Positions 41,014 through 48,554 of a stretch of DNA of 64,000 bases are shown piece after piece. Numbering within the stretch: the stretch's first letter is position 1; each line of letters begins with the position of its first letter. The notes under the pieces are model-generated. The model ran no database searches. It saw nothing but the letters and a program-made list of their open reading frames with translations, and was not told the DNA's origin. Position numbers and translations under genes: made by a program. The DNA is from Virgisporangium ochraceum (GTDB taxonomy: Bacteria > Actinomycetota > Actinomycetes > Mycobacteriales > Micromonosporaceae), in NCBI RefSeq assembly GCF_016863655.1, contig NZ_BOPH01000086.1, forward strand, positions 43,831 through 107,830. The letters run 5' to 3'.

Positions 41014-42816
41014 ATGGGTGTTGGCACGGGGAACCGGGCGCGGTTGCCGCTGGTGGTCGCGGTGGTCGTCGGTCTCGTCGCGGTCGGGGTGACATACGTG
41101 GTGCTCCGCCGCGACCCGGAGCCGGCGACCGCCACCGGGCGCGCGGGATGCGAGCCGATCGAGGTCAGCTCGTCCACCGAGAAGGCCGACCTCATGATCG
41201 ACCTGGCGCGCCGGTACAACGGGTCGAAGACCCTGTACGGCGGCACCCGGTGCGCGTCGGTGACCGTCCACCGGCTCACGTCCGGCGCGGCGATGGAGGC
41301 GCTCGTCTCCGGGTGGAACGAGCAACGGGACGGCGCGCCCCGGCCACAGGTGTGGGCGCCGACCTCGTCGCTGTGGCTGCAGCTGGCCCGCCACCGGGAG
41401 AGCGGCACCGACCGGCCCGTGCTGCCGCCGGCCGGCGTCAAGGCGCCGTCGATCGCGCAGAGCCCCTTGGTGATCTCGATGCCGAAGCCGATGGCCGAGG
41501 CGTTCGGCTGGCCCGGCCGCGAGTTCGGGTGGAGCGACGTGCTGGCCCTCGCGTCGGACCCGCAGGGCTGGGGCCGCTACGGCCACCCCGAGTGGGGCCG
41601 CTTCTCCTTCGGCAAGGACAACCCGCACCTGTCCACGTCGGGGCTGGCGGCGACCGTGGCCACCTACTACGCGGCGACCGGGCTGTCGCGCGAGCTCACA
41701 CCGGCCGACCTCGAACAGCCGAACGTCACCACGTTCGTCCGTGGCGTCGAGTCCGGGGTGCTCCACTACACCGACGACGCGGTGACGTTCCTCGCCAACC
41801 TCGCCGAGGCCGACGCCAAGGGCGCCGCGATGTCGTACGTCAGCGCGGTGGTGCACCAGGAGCAGCTGACGTTCCTCTACAACAAGGGAAACACCACGGG
41901 GGACCCGAAGGTGGTCGGCCGGGCGCCGAAGGTGCCGCTCGTGCCGATGGTCCCCCGCGACGGCACGCTGATGCTCGACCACCCGTACGTGGTGCTGCCG
42001 TCGGCCACCGACGCGCAGAAGGAGGCCGCCGCCGACTTCCTCGCGTTCCTGCAGAAGCCCGAGCAGCAGGCCGCGTTCGCCGCGATGGGCTTCCGCGACC
42101 ACCTGGGCACCGCCGGCCCCGAGCTGACGCAGACCCTGCAGCTCCCCGCCGGACAGAAGATCAGCGTGGTGCAGCCGCCGGCCGGCGAGATGCTCGACCG
42201 CATCCTGTCCGGCTGGGACGACCTGCGGAAGAAGGCGCGCGTCCTGCTCGTGCTCGACGTGTCGGGATCGATGAAGGAGGAGGCGTACGGCGGGATCAGC
42301 AAGCTCGAAGCCGCGAAGGCCGCGGCCATCAAGAGCCTGGACCTGCTGCACGCCGACGACGAGGTGGCGCTGTGGACGTTCTCCACCCAGCGCGGCGGCT
42401 CCAGACAGCCGTACACCGAGCAGCTGCCGATGTCGCGGCTCGGCACCGCGAAGCAGCAGCTGACCGCGACGATCCGCGGGCTGAACGCCGAGGGCGGAAC
42501 GGCGCTGTACTACACGACGCGGGCGGCCGACACGTTCATGCGGCAACGGTTGGACGCCGGCCGCATCAACGCCGTGGTGCTGCTGACCGACGGGCACAAC
42601 GAGTACCCGGCCGACAGCGACAAGGCCCGGCTGCTGCGCGACCTCGACGGCTCGGTGCTGGAGGAGTCGGTGCGCATCTTCGGGATCGCGTTCGGCGCCG
42701 ACGCCGACCTGGCGACGCTGCAGGAGGTGGCGAAGGTGTCACGCGCGGCGGCCTACGACGCGACCGATCCGTCCAGCGTGGACAAGGTGTTCACCTCGGT
42801 ACTGAGCAACTTCTAG
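41014..42816 (+). CDS. Membrane-anchored substrate-binding-like plus VWA domain protein
   Basis: 600 residues. An N-terminal membrane segment (LPLVVAVVVGLVAVGVTYVV) anchors it, facing outward. Residues ~45-380 resemble an extracellular solute-binding protein (SBP_bac_11 type: VWAPTSSLWLQLA, SPLVISMPKPMAEAFGWPG, ATYYAATG). Residues ~405-600 are a VWA domain with MIDAS DVSGSM near 415, Thr in AEGGTALYYTT and Asp in VVLLTDGHNE. Such fusions are common in actinobacteria but have no settled role. The start ATG has GGAG upstream. It converges on the Hsp70-like gene. Confidence 0.85.
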   Translation: MGVGTGNRARLPLVVAVVVGLVAVGVTYVVLRRDPEPATATGRAGCEPIEVSSSTEKADLMIDLARRYNGSKTLYGGTRCASVTVHRLTSGAAMEALVSGWNEQRDGAPRPQVWAPTSSLWLQLARHRESGTDRPVLPPAGVKAPSIAQSPLVISMPKPMAEAFGWPGREFGWSDVLALASDPQGWGRYGHPEWGRFSFGKDNPHLSTSGLAATVATYYAATGLSRELTPADLEQPNVTTFVRGVESGVLHYTDDAVTFLANLAEADAKGAAMSYVSAVVHQEQLTFLYNKGNTTGDPKVVGRAPKVPLVPMVPRDGTLMLDHPYVVLPSATDAQKEAAADFLAFLQKPEQQAAFAAMGFRDHLGTAGPELTQTLQLPAGQKISVVQPPAGEMLDRILSGWDDLRKKARVLLVLDVSGSMKEEAYGGISKLEAAKAAAIKSLDLLHADDEVALWTFSTQRGGSRQPYTEQLPMSRLGTAKQQLTATIRGLNAEGGTALYYTTRAADTFMRQRLDAGRINAVVLLTDGHNEYPADSDKARLLRDLDGSVLEESVRIFGIAFGADADLATLQEVAKVSRAAAYDATDPSSVDKVFTSVLSNF

Positions 42817-42844
42817 CGCGGGCACCTTCCGGGGTGAGTGGCCT

Positions 42845-44215
42845 CTAACGCTCGAGGGCGAGGCCGAGCACCACGCGCACGGCGTACACGAGCACCGCGA
42901 CCACGGCGGCCGCGAACACCGCCGTGGCCGCGCCGGCGTCGGCCATCGTCGCCACCGCGCCGGCCAGCACTCCGAGCACCAGGGCGGCTGCGATCGCCCA
43001 GGGATCACGGAGAATCGGACCTGAGGCGCGGCCCGCACGCGGTCTCCTATGGGTTTTCTCGGCGGACAACGGCGCCGACGCCAGCGGTGCGGCCGCAACC
43101 ACCGACAAGGCCATCGTGACGCCGGCGGGCGTGCGCTCCTCGCGGGCGTCGAGCAGGCTCAGCGAGCCTTCCGCGACAACGAGTTCGGGTTGTTCGAGGA
43201 CGGTCGGCGGGAGGTCGAACGCGCGGTGCAGGAGCGTCGCGACGAGCGGGACGCGGCTCGACCCGCCGACGAGGAAGATGCCGCCGACGTCGGGTGGCTG
43301 GACGCCCGCGCCGCGCACCGCCGCCCGCGTGACCGTGACCGTGCGGGCGATGACCGGTTCGGCGAGGCGCTCGAACTCCTCCCGGCTCACCGGGACGCTC
43401 TCGTCCAGGAAGGGCAGGTGTACCAGGGTCTGCGACCGCCGGCTCAGCGACTCCTTGGCCAGCCGCACGTCCTCCCACAGCTGCCAGCGGGCGCGGCGGT
43501 CGGCGACGGTCGCGGGGCGGCGCAGGCGCTCCCAGGCAGCGGGGTCGCGGCGCGCGATGTGCTGGCCGAGGTGCTCGACGAGCGCGGCGTCGAGGTCGAG
43601 GCCGCCGAGCTCGGGCAGCCCCTCGCTGGCGAGCACGGTCAGCGCGCCGTCGGGGCCGCGGCGCACGACGCCCGCGTCGAACGTTCCGGCGCCGAGGTCG
43701 TACACGACGGCGCACCGGCCCGGCTCGACGGTTCCGGCTGCGCCGAGGAAGTACGCGGCGGCCGCGACCGGTTCGGAGACCAGCTTCGGCGCGGGCAGCC
43801 CGGCCCTGCGCACCGCGTCGGTGAGCCGGCCCAGCCGCGACGTGCCCCAGATCTCCGGGTGCGTGACGACGACGCGGTCGGGCACCTGCCCGGTGACCTG
43901 GCGCGCCTCGGCCGCGACCCGGCCGAGGACGGCGGCGACGAGGTCGACCACGTCGGTCTCGTGGCCGCCGAGCAGCACGATGCCGTCGGCCATGTGCCGC
44001 TTGGGGTTCGGCTCGAAGCGGTCGGGGTGCAGCCGCGCGGACCGGACGGCGTCGGCACCGGACAGGACGTCGCCGGGACCCTCGAGGAGCACGGCCGAGG
44101 GCAGGAGCGGCGAGCCGTCGAACAGGAGGGGACGGGGCTCACCGTCGCCGCGCCGGACCATGGCGACGGTGTTGTACGTGCCGAAGTCGATCCCGAGCAG
44201 GACACCGATCGCCAT
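42845..44215 (-). CDS. Hsp70-like protein with C-terminal membrane helices
   Basis: 456 residues. The ATPase half follows Hsp70/DnaK: LLGIDFGTYNTVAMV (phosphate 1), AVVYDLGAGTFDAGV (phosphate 2), GGIFLVGGSSRVPLV (adenosine). The usual substrate-binding domain is missing. After residue ~385 come a basic linker and two membrane helices (WAIAAALVLGVLAGAVATM and ATAVFAAAVVAVLVYAVRVV). Thus the ATPase is tethered to the inner face of the membrane. Neighbour: a TetR regulator 18 bases upstream on the same strand, suggesting an operon. Confidence 0.85.
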   Translation of the reverse strand: MAIGVLLGIDFGTYNTVAMVRRGDGEPRPLLFDGSPLLPSAVLLEGPGDVLSGADAVRSARLHPDRFEPNPKRHMADGIVLLGGHETDVVDLVAAVLGRVAAEARQVTGQVPDRVVVTHPEIWGTSRLGRLTDAVRRAGLPAPKLVSEPVAAAAYFLGAAGTVEPGRCAVVYDLGAGTFDAGVVRRGPDGALTVLASEGLPELGGLDLDAALVEHLGQHIARRDPAAWERLRRPATVADRRARWQLWEDVRLAKESLSRRSQTLVHLPFLDESVPVSREEFERLAEPVIARTVTVTRAAVRGAGVQPPDVGGIFLVGGSSRVPLVATLLHRAFDLPPTVLEQPELVVAEGSLSLLDAREERTPAGVTMALSVVAAAPLASAPLSAEKTHRRPRAGRASGPILRDPWAIAAALVLGVLAGAVATMADAGAATAVFAAAVVAVLVYAVRVVLGLALER

Positions 44216-44233
44216 CGTTGCAGGGTACGCGTT

Positions 44234-44866
44234 CTACGGTCGTCCGTAGCGCGCCAGGAAGGTGTCGACGGCGGCGCGTGCTGTCGCATCGAGGACGTCG
44301 GCCGCCGGCGGGGTGTCGTCGCCGCGCAGCGTGCGGTCGTTCAGCGGTGCGGCCACGGCCAGCCACGTGAACTGCTGCGCGGCGGTCGACGGGTCGTCGG
44401 CGCGGATGCGGCCGCGGCGCGTCAGCTCGGCGAGCGCGTCGCCGAGGGTGGCGATGTTGCGGTCCCAGCTGTCGGCGACGTAACCCGCCGCGACGTCGGG
44501 GAACCGGGCCGCCTCGCTGGCGACCAGCCGCCGCATCCGCAGGACGTCGGCGCCGAGGATGCCGGCCTGCAGCGTGCGGGCGAGCGTCAGCAGCGCGGTC
44601 GGCACGTCGTCGGTCGCCAGGAAGAGGTCGAGATGGGGACGCATCGCGTCGCGGCCGCGGGCGGCCCAGTCGCGCACGACGGCGGCGAAGAGCGCGTCCT
44701 TCGAGGGATGCTCCTGGTACAGCGACGTCTTGGAGATCCTCGCCCGGGCCGCGACCGCGTCCATGGTGGTGCGGGCGAAGCCCTGTTCGAGGAAGACCGC
44801 GCGGGCGACCGCCAGCAGTTCGGGGCCCTGGCTGCCGCTGGGACGTCCACGCCGGCGGGTCGTGAT
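44234..44866 (-). CDS. TetR-family regulator, apparently starting at ATC
   Basis: About 210 residues. The TetR helix-turn-helix reads LAVARAVFLEQGFARTTMDA, VAARARISKTSLYQEHPSKD. The C-terminal ligand domain is helical. No ATG, GTG or TTG lies at the family's usual start: an ideal GGAGG (complement of 44873-44877) precedes ATC at 44866 by six bases. The nearest canonical in-frame start (GTG 44935) would add 23 residues and lies upstream of the TAAGAT element likely to be the -10. AGTAC-N6-GTATCT nearby may be its operator. Confidence 0.8.
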   Translation of the reverse strand: MTTRRRGRPSGSQGPELLAVARAVFLEQGFARTTMDAVAARARISKTSLYQEHPSKDALFAAVVRDWAARGRDAMRPHLDLFLATDDVPTALLTLARTLQAGILGADVLRMRRLVASEAARFPDVAAGYVADSWDRNIATLGDALAELTRRGRIRADDPSTAAQQFTWLAVAAPLNDRTLRGDDTPPAADVLDATARAAVDTFLARYGRP

Positions 44867-44937
44867 CGCGCACCTCCACTTTAGTACGTGCCGGTATCTT
44901 AGCGGTCCCTTTATCCGGCCGGCGATAGACAGCACGG

Positions 44938-45510
44938 ATGGCATCACGGCTCGTCTGCGACTACGGCCCGAGCGAACCGCACGGCTGGCCCGCGGCCGGC
45001 GGCGTGACCGTCGGCGGACACACGCCCGTCCACCGTGGACGGTCGTGCCGGGTCGAGCTGTGCCCGCCGGAGTACGCGGCGGCGCCGACCGTGGAGTTCG
45101 TGCGCACCGTCGAGGCGGCGTTCGGCACCCGTTACTCGTTCCGGTACGCCGGCGGGCTTCCCGCGGGCGGCGGGTTCCGGGTGCGCTCGTACGCCGTGAC
45201 CGGCTCACGCGTGGACCTGTACGTCGTCTACGACGGCGACCCCGACCCGGCCGTGGCACTGCGCTGGATCCGGGTGTCCGACGGCGCGGTCGACAACGGC
45301 GGGCGGGCGAACCCGTTCCTGCCGACGGGCGGCCCGACGTCGGTCGACGGTCGCCGGCTGGTGAACCTGTACTCGACCGCCGACGCCACGACGACCGCGA
45401 CCGCCGAGGTGTTCCTCGCGCACGACACCGGCGTACGCGACCACTCGGGATCGGCCACCGTCGTCATCATGGGCGGGCTGCGGTACGGCTGGCGGGTGGT
45501 CGACGGGTGA
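44938..45510 (+). CDS. Uncharacterised protein, paralogue A
   Basis: 190 residues; no family recognised. No signal peptide or membrane segment. Beta-rich with blocks FRYAGGLPAGGGFRVRSYAV, VDLYVVYDGDPDPAVALRWI, NGGRANPFLPTGGPTSVDG, RRLVNLYSTADA, EVFLAHDTG and GGLRYGWRV. The next gene repeats the same blocks in order, so the two arose by duplication. ATG at 44938 has no ribosome site, so the mRNA may be leaderless. Its stop overlaps the next start (GTGA). Confidence 0.7.
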   Translation: MASRLVCDYGPSEPHGWPAAGGVTVGGHTPVHRGRSCRVELCPPEYAAAPTVEFVRTVEAAFGTRYSFRYAGGLPAGGGFRVRSYAVTGSRVDLYVVYDGDPDPAVALRWIRVSDGAVDNGGRANPFLPTGGPTSVDGRRLVNLYSTADATTTATAEVFLAHDTGVRDHSGSATVVIMGGLRYGWRVVDG

Positions 45511-46235
45511 CCCGGCTCCCGACCCGACCGGCGGCCGACCACCGCCGGCTCGTCGCCGACCACCGGCCCAGCATGCCGACCGGGTGGCCGGGCGCGGCGG
45601 CGCGGACGCTGGGCGGGCACGTCACCGCGGTCGAGTTCGTCCACGATGGACGGCCGTACCGGGTCGGCCTGCTCCCGTGCGACCGGCCGGGTGACCCGTT
45701 CGCGCCCCGGTACGGGGACCGGCCCGCCGACCCGGACGTCGACTTCGCCGCGGTGCTCGACCGGGAATGCGGCGGGCACTACGCGTTCCGGTACCAGGGC
45801 GGCTTTCCCGGCGGCGCGGCGCTGCGGATCCGGTCGCACAGCGTGTTCGTCGCCCAGGAGACCGGTGCGACCGGCGTCGGCGCCGACCTGCACCTGGTGT
45901 ACGAGCCGGACGTCCGGCACGGTGACCCGCCCGCCGACGACGCGGTGCACTGGATCCAGGTGACCCGGTACGACGGCGTCGCCGCGGTCGACCGGGGCGG
46001 CCGGGCGAACCCGTTCCACCCGTACGGCGGCCACACGTCGGTCGACGGGGTGCCGGTGGTGAACCTGCAGGCGTCGGCCCGGGCCGGGGTCGGGTCCGCG
46101 CACCGGTTCACGGCGGAGGCGTTCCTCGTCCGCGACACCGGCCGCCGCGACGCCACGGGCCGCGGGATCGTCGAGGTCTTCGGCGGCGTCCGCTGGGGCT
46201 GGCGGGCCGGGCCGTGCGTCACACCTTCGCGATGA
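45507..46235 (+). CDS. Uncharacterised protein, paralogue B
   Basis: 242 residues from GTG at 45507. It repeats the blocks of the preceding gene: FRYQGGFPGGAALRIRSHSV, NGG-like RGGRANPFHPYGGHTSVDG, VPVVNLQASARA, EAFLVRDTG, GGVRWGWRAG. An additional ~60-residue N-terminal part is not shared. The strict conservation of GGRANPF-x-P-x-GG-x-TSVDG suggests a functional site. Function unknown. The last 17 bases overlap the convergent LLM gene. Confidence 0.7.
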   Translation: MTRLPTRPAADHRRLVADHRPSMPTGWPGAAARTLGGHVTAVEFVHDGRPYRVGLLPCDRPGDPFAPRYGDRPADPDVDFAAVLDRECGGHYAFRYQGGFPGGAALRIRSHSVFVAQETGATGVGADLHLVYEPDVRHGDPPADDAVHWIQVTRYDGVAAVDRGGRANPFHPYGGHTSVDGVPVVNLQASARAGVGSAHRFTAEAFLVRDTGRRDATGRGIVEVFGGVRWGWRAGPCVTPSR

Positions 46236-47091
46236 TGTTCTCGGCGTACCACCGCAGGTGTTTGACCTTCGCCTCCAGCGGTTCGGTGTCGGCGCCGTCG
46301 ATGTAGGGGTCGCGGAACCCGACGATGCAGTCGGTGACACCCTTGTCCGCGAGGCGCCGCACGCCCTCGACGGTGTACGCGTCGAACGAGATGACGTGCA
46401 CCTCGAAGTCGTCGCGGGTGTCGCCCTCGGCGCGCCGGATCTCGGCGAGCCGGTCGAGCAGCCGGTCGAGCTCCGCGGCGTCGCCGCCGGCGTGCATCCA
46501 CCCGTCGCCCTTGACGACGGCGCGGCGCAGCGCCGCGTCGGAGTGCCCGCCCACGAGGAGCGGGATCCGCTGAGTGGGCGCGGGGCACTGCTGCAGCGGC
46601 TGGAACGAGTAGAACTCCCCGTCGTAGCCGAAGAACCCGCCGCCGGTGAGTCCGCGCAGGATGTCGATGCACTCGTCCATGCGCCGGCCGCGCGCCTCCC
46701 ACGGCACGCCGAGCGCCGCGAAGTCCTCCGGCCACGGCGACAGCCCCACGCCGAGCCCGAGCCGGTTGCCCGACAGGAACGCCAGCGACGACGCCTGTTT
46801 GGCCACGAGCACGGGCGGGCGCACCGGAAGCTTGAGCACGAACGGCGTCAGCCGCAGCGTCGAGGTGACCGCGAACAGCTGCGCGCACAGGACGAACGTC
46901 TCGATGAACTCCTTGCCCCGCAGGAACTCCCGGTCGCCGCTGGCGGTGTACGGGTACCTGCTGTCGGACTCCTCCGGGTAGATCAGGCTGTCGGCCACCG
47001 TCATGCTCGTGTAGCCGGCCGCCTCGGCGGCCTGCGCCAGCGGCACGTAGTGGGACGCCAGCGTCATCGCCTCGGCATAGGTGAACCGCAT
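46219..47091 (-). CDS. LLM-class flavin/F420-dependent oxidoreductase
   Basis: 290 residues with the bacterial luciferase-like TIM barrel: EAMTLASHYVPLAQAAEAAG, GYTSMTVADSLIYPEESDS, FVLKLPVRPPVLVAKQASSL, GNRLGLGVGLSPWPEDFAAL and RIPLLVGGHSDAALRRA. The family uses F420 or FMN. A TAGAAC-AC-GTTCTA palindrome nine bases upstream matches the KstR operator consensus, which would place it in sterol or lipid catabolism. Substrate not known. Confidence 0.9.
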   Translation of the reverse strand: MRFTYAEAMTLASHYVPLAQAAEAAGYTSMTVADSLIYPEESDSRYPYTASGDREFLRGKEFIETFVLCAQLFAVTSTLRLTPFVLKLPVRPPVLVAKQASSLAFLSGNRLGLGVGLSPWPEDFAALGVPWEARGRRMDECIDILRGLTGGGFFGYDGEFYSFQPLQQCPAPTQRIPLLVGGHSDAALRRAVVKGDGWMHAGGDAAELDRLLDRLAEIRRAEGDTRDDFEVHVISFDAYTVEGVRRLADKGVTDCIVGFRDPYIDGADTEPLEAKVKHLRWYAENIIAKV

Positions 47092-47099
47092 GGGACCAG

Positions 47100-47117
47100 A
47101 CTAGAACACGTTCTAGT
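47100..47117. promoter_or_regulatory. KstR-type palindromic operator
   Basis: ACTAGAAC-AC-GTTCTAGT has perfect 8-bp arms. The inner TAGAACACGTTCTA fits TNNAACNNGTTNNA, the published KstR consensus (a TetR-type repressor of cholesterol catabolism in mycobacteria). It is positioned to block the LLM oxidoreductase promoter or leader. The cognate repressor is not in the window. Confidence 0.65.
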
Positions 47118-47243
47118 TCCGGGCCAGAGGCGCCGGCCGGACACATTGAGTGATTACGGTCGATTTAAGGCATCTTTGAGACCCGTTCCCCTCCGGCCGG
47201 CCGTACGCCTCTACGAAGCCACTCGCGAAGGAGGGCCAACCGG

Positions 47244-47999
47244 ATGAGCCGGAAACTGATCGTGGCGGCCGCGACAGCGGTCGTCCTCGGAGCGGGTGCG
47301 GTGGCCGCCACGTACGCGTCGGCCGACGTGCCACCGGCGGCGGGCGAGCAGACCGTCACCGCGACCATCGAGGTCACCGGCGTCTTCGACGGTGGCAACC
47401 GGCGCTTCGTCGGTGCCGGCGACCTCGGCGGCGACGGCCAGGCCGAGGGCCAGGACCCGTTGTTCTCGCTGGCACCGGGCGCCACGCTGACGAACGTCAT
47501 CATCGGGTCGCCGGCCGCGGACGGGGTGCACTGCGCCGGCAGCTGCACGCTGCGCGACGTCTTCTGGGAGGACGTCGGCGAGGACGCCGCCACGTTCCGC
47601 GGCACCGACGCCACGGTGGTCGTCGACGGCGGCAGCGCCGCCCGGGCCGACGACAAGGTGTTCCAGGACAACCGCGGCGCCGGCGGCTCGGTGACGATCC
47701 GCAACTTCGAGGTGAGCGACTTCGGCAAGCTCTACCGGTCGTGCGGCAACTGCTCCACCCAGGCCGCCCGCACGGTGACGCTGTCGGGAATCGCGGCCAC
47801 CGCACCCGGCGGCGTGCTCGTCGGCATCAACGTCAACCTCGGCGACACCGCGCTGCTGTCGAACATCACCATCGTCGGCGACGACGACCTGGGCCTGTGC
47901 GACCTGTTCGAGGGCAACGACACCGGCGAGGAACCGGAGAAGATCGGCGCGGGACCCGACGGCACGAGCTGTACGGCCACCGGCGTGGTCCGGCGGTAG
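47244..47999 (+). CDS. Secreted pectate lyase, polysaccharide lyase family 3
   Basis: 251 residues. A signal peptide (LIVAAATAVVLGAGAVAATYASA) precedes a short PL3 parallel beta-helix: VTGVFDGGNRRFVG, NVIIGSPAADGVHCAGSCTL, DVFWEDVGEDAATFRG, GSAARADDKVFQDN (with the Lys/Asp active-site region) and FGKLYRSCGNCSTQ. Cys pairs typical of PL3 are present. GAAGGAGG precedes the ATG. It would cleave low-methyl pectin outside the cell, complementing the PL1 enzyme near 16 kb; no LacI-type palindrome is seen here. Confidence 0.93.
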   Translation: MSRKLIVAAATAVVLGAGAVAATYASADVPPAAGEQTVTATIEVTGVFDGGNRRFVGAGDLGGDGQAEGQDPLFSLAPGATLTNVIIGSPAADGVHCAGSCTLRDVFWEDVGEDAATFRGTDATVVVDGGSAARADDKVFQDNRGAGGSVTIRNFEVSDFGKLYRSCGNCSTQAARTVTLSGIAATAPGGVLVGINVNLGDTALLSNITIVGDDDLGLCDLFEGNDTGEEPEKIGAGPDGTSCTATGVVRR

Positions 48000-48083
48000 G
48001 TCCGGCGGTAGCGCTGGCCGAACGCCCGATACTTCGCGGCACCATCATCCACAATGATCGATGCACGAAGCGAGGGGGTCGTG

Positions 48084-48554
48084 GTGTCGCGGTACCGGTT
48101 GCACGTCAACGGCAGGCGTCAGGTGGTCGACGTCCCGGGTGACACGCCCCTCCTGTGGGCGCTGCGGGACGAGCTCGGCCTCACGGGTCCGAGGTACGGG
48201 TGCGGCATCGGCGCCTGCGGCGCGTGCGTCTCGCTGGTCGACGGCGCGGCGACGCGGCCGTGCGTGCGCACGGTCGCGGAGTCCGAGGGCGACCGGATCA
48301 CCACGATCGAGGGGCTGTCGGCGCGCGGCGACCATCCCGTGCAGCGCGCCTGGCTCGAGCTCGACGTGGCCCAGTGCGGCTACTGCCAACCGGGCCAAAT
48401 CATGGCGACCGTGGCTCTGCTCGCCCGCGTGCCCGACCCGACCGACGCGCAGATCGACGAGGCGTTGCGCGACAACGTCTGCCGGTGCGGCACGTACCCG
48501 CGCATCCGGGCCGCGGTCCGGCGCGCTGCCGAGCTCGCCAGGGGTGCGCGGTGA
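48084..48554 (+). CDS. iorA: Isoquinoline 1-oxidoreductase-type 2Fe-2S subunit
   Basis: 156 residues from GTG at 48084, chosen because GAGGGGG lies five bases upstream (ATG at 48054 is an alternative). Cys40, 45, 48 and 60 (YGCGIGACGACV) bind the plant-type cluster. Cys98, 101, 133 and 135 (CGYCQPGQ ... VCRCGTY) bind the second. It is the electron-transfer partner of the next gene, with which it overlaps (GTGA). The symbol reflects the family, not a proven substrate. Confidence 0.88.
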   Translation: MSRYRLHVNGRRQVVDVPGDTPLLWALRDELGLTGPRYGCGIGACGACVSLVDGAATRPCVRTVAESEGDRITTIEGLSARGDHPVQRAWLELDVAQCGYCQPGQIMATVALLARVPDPTDAQIDEALRDNVCRCGTYPRIRAAVRRAAELARGAR

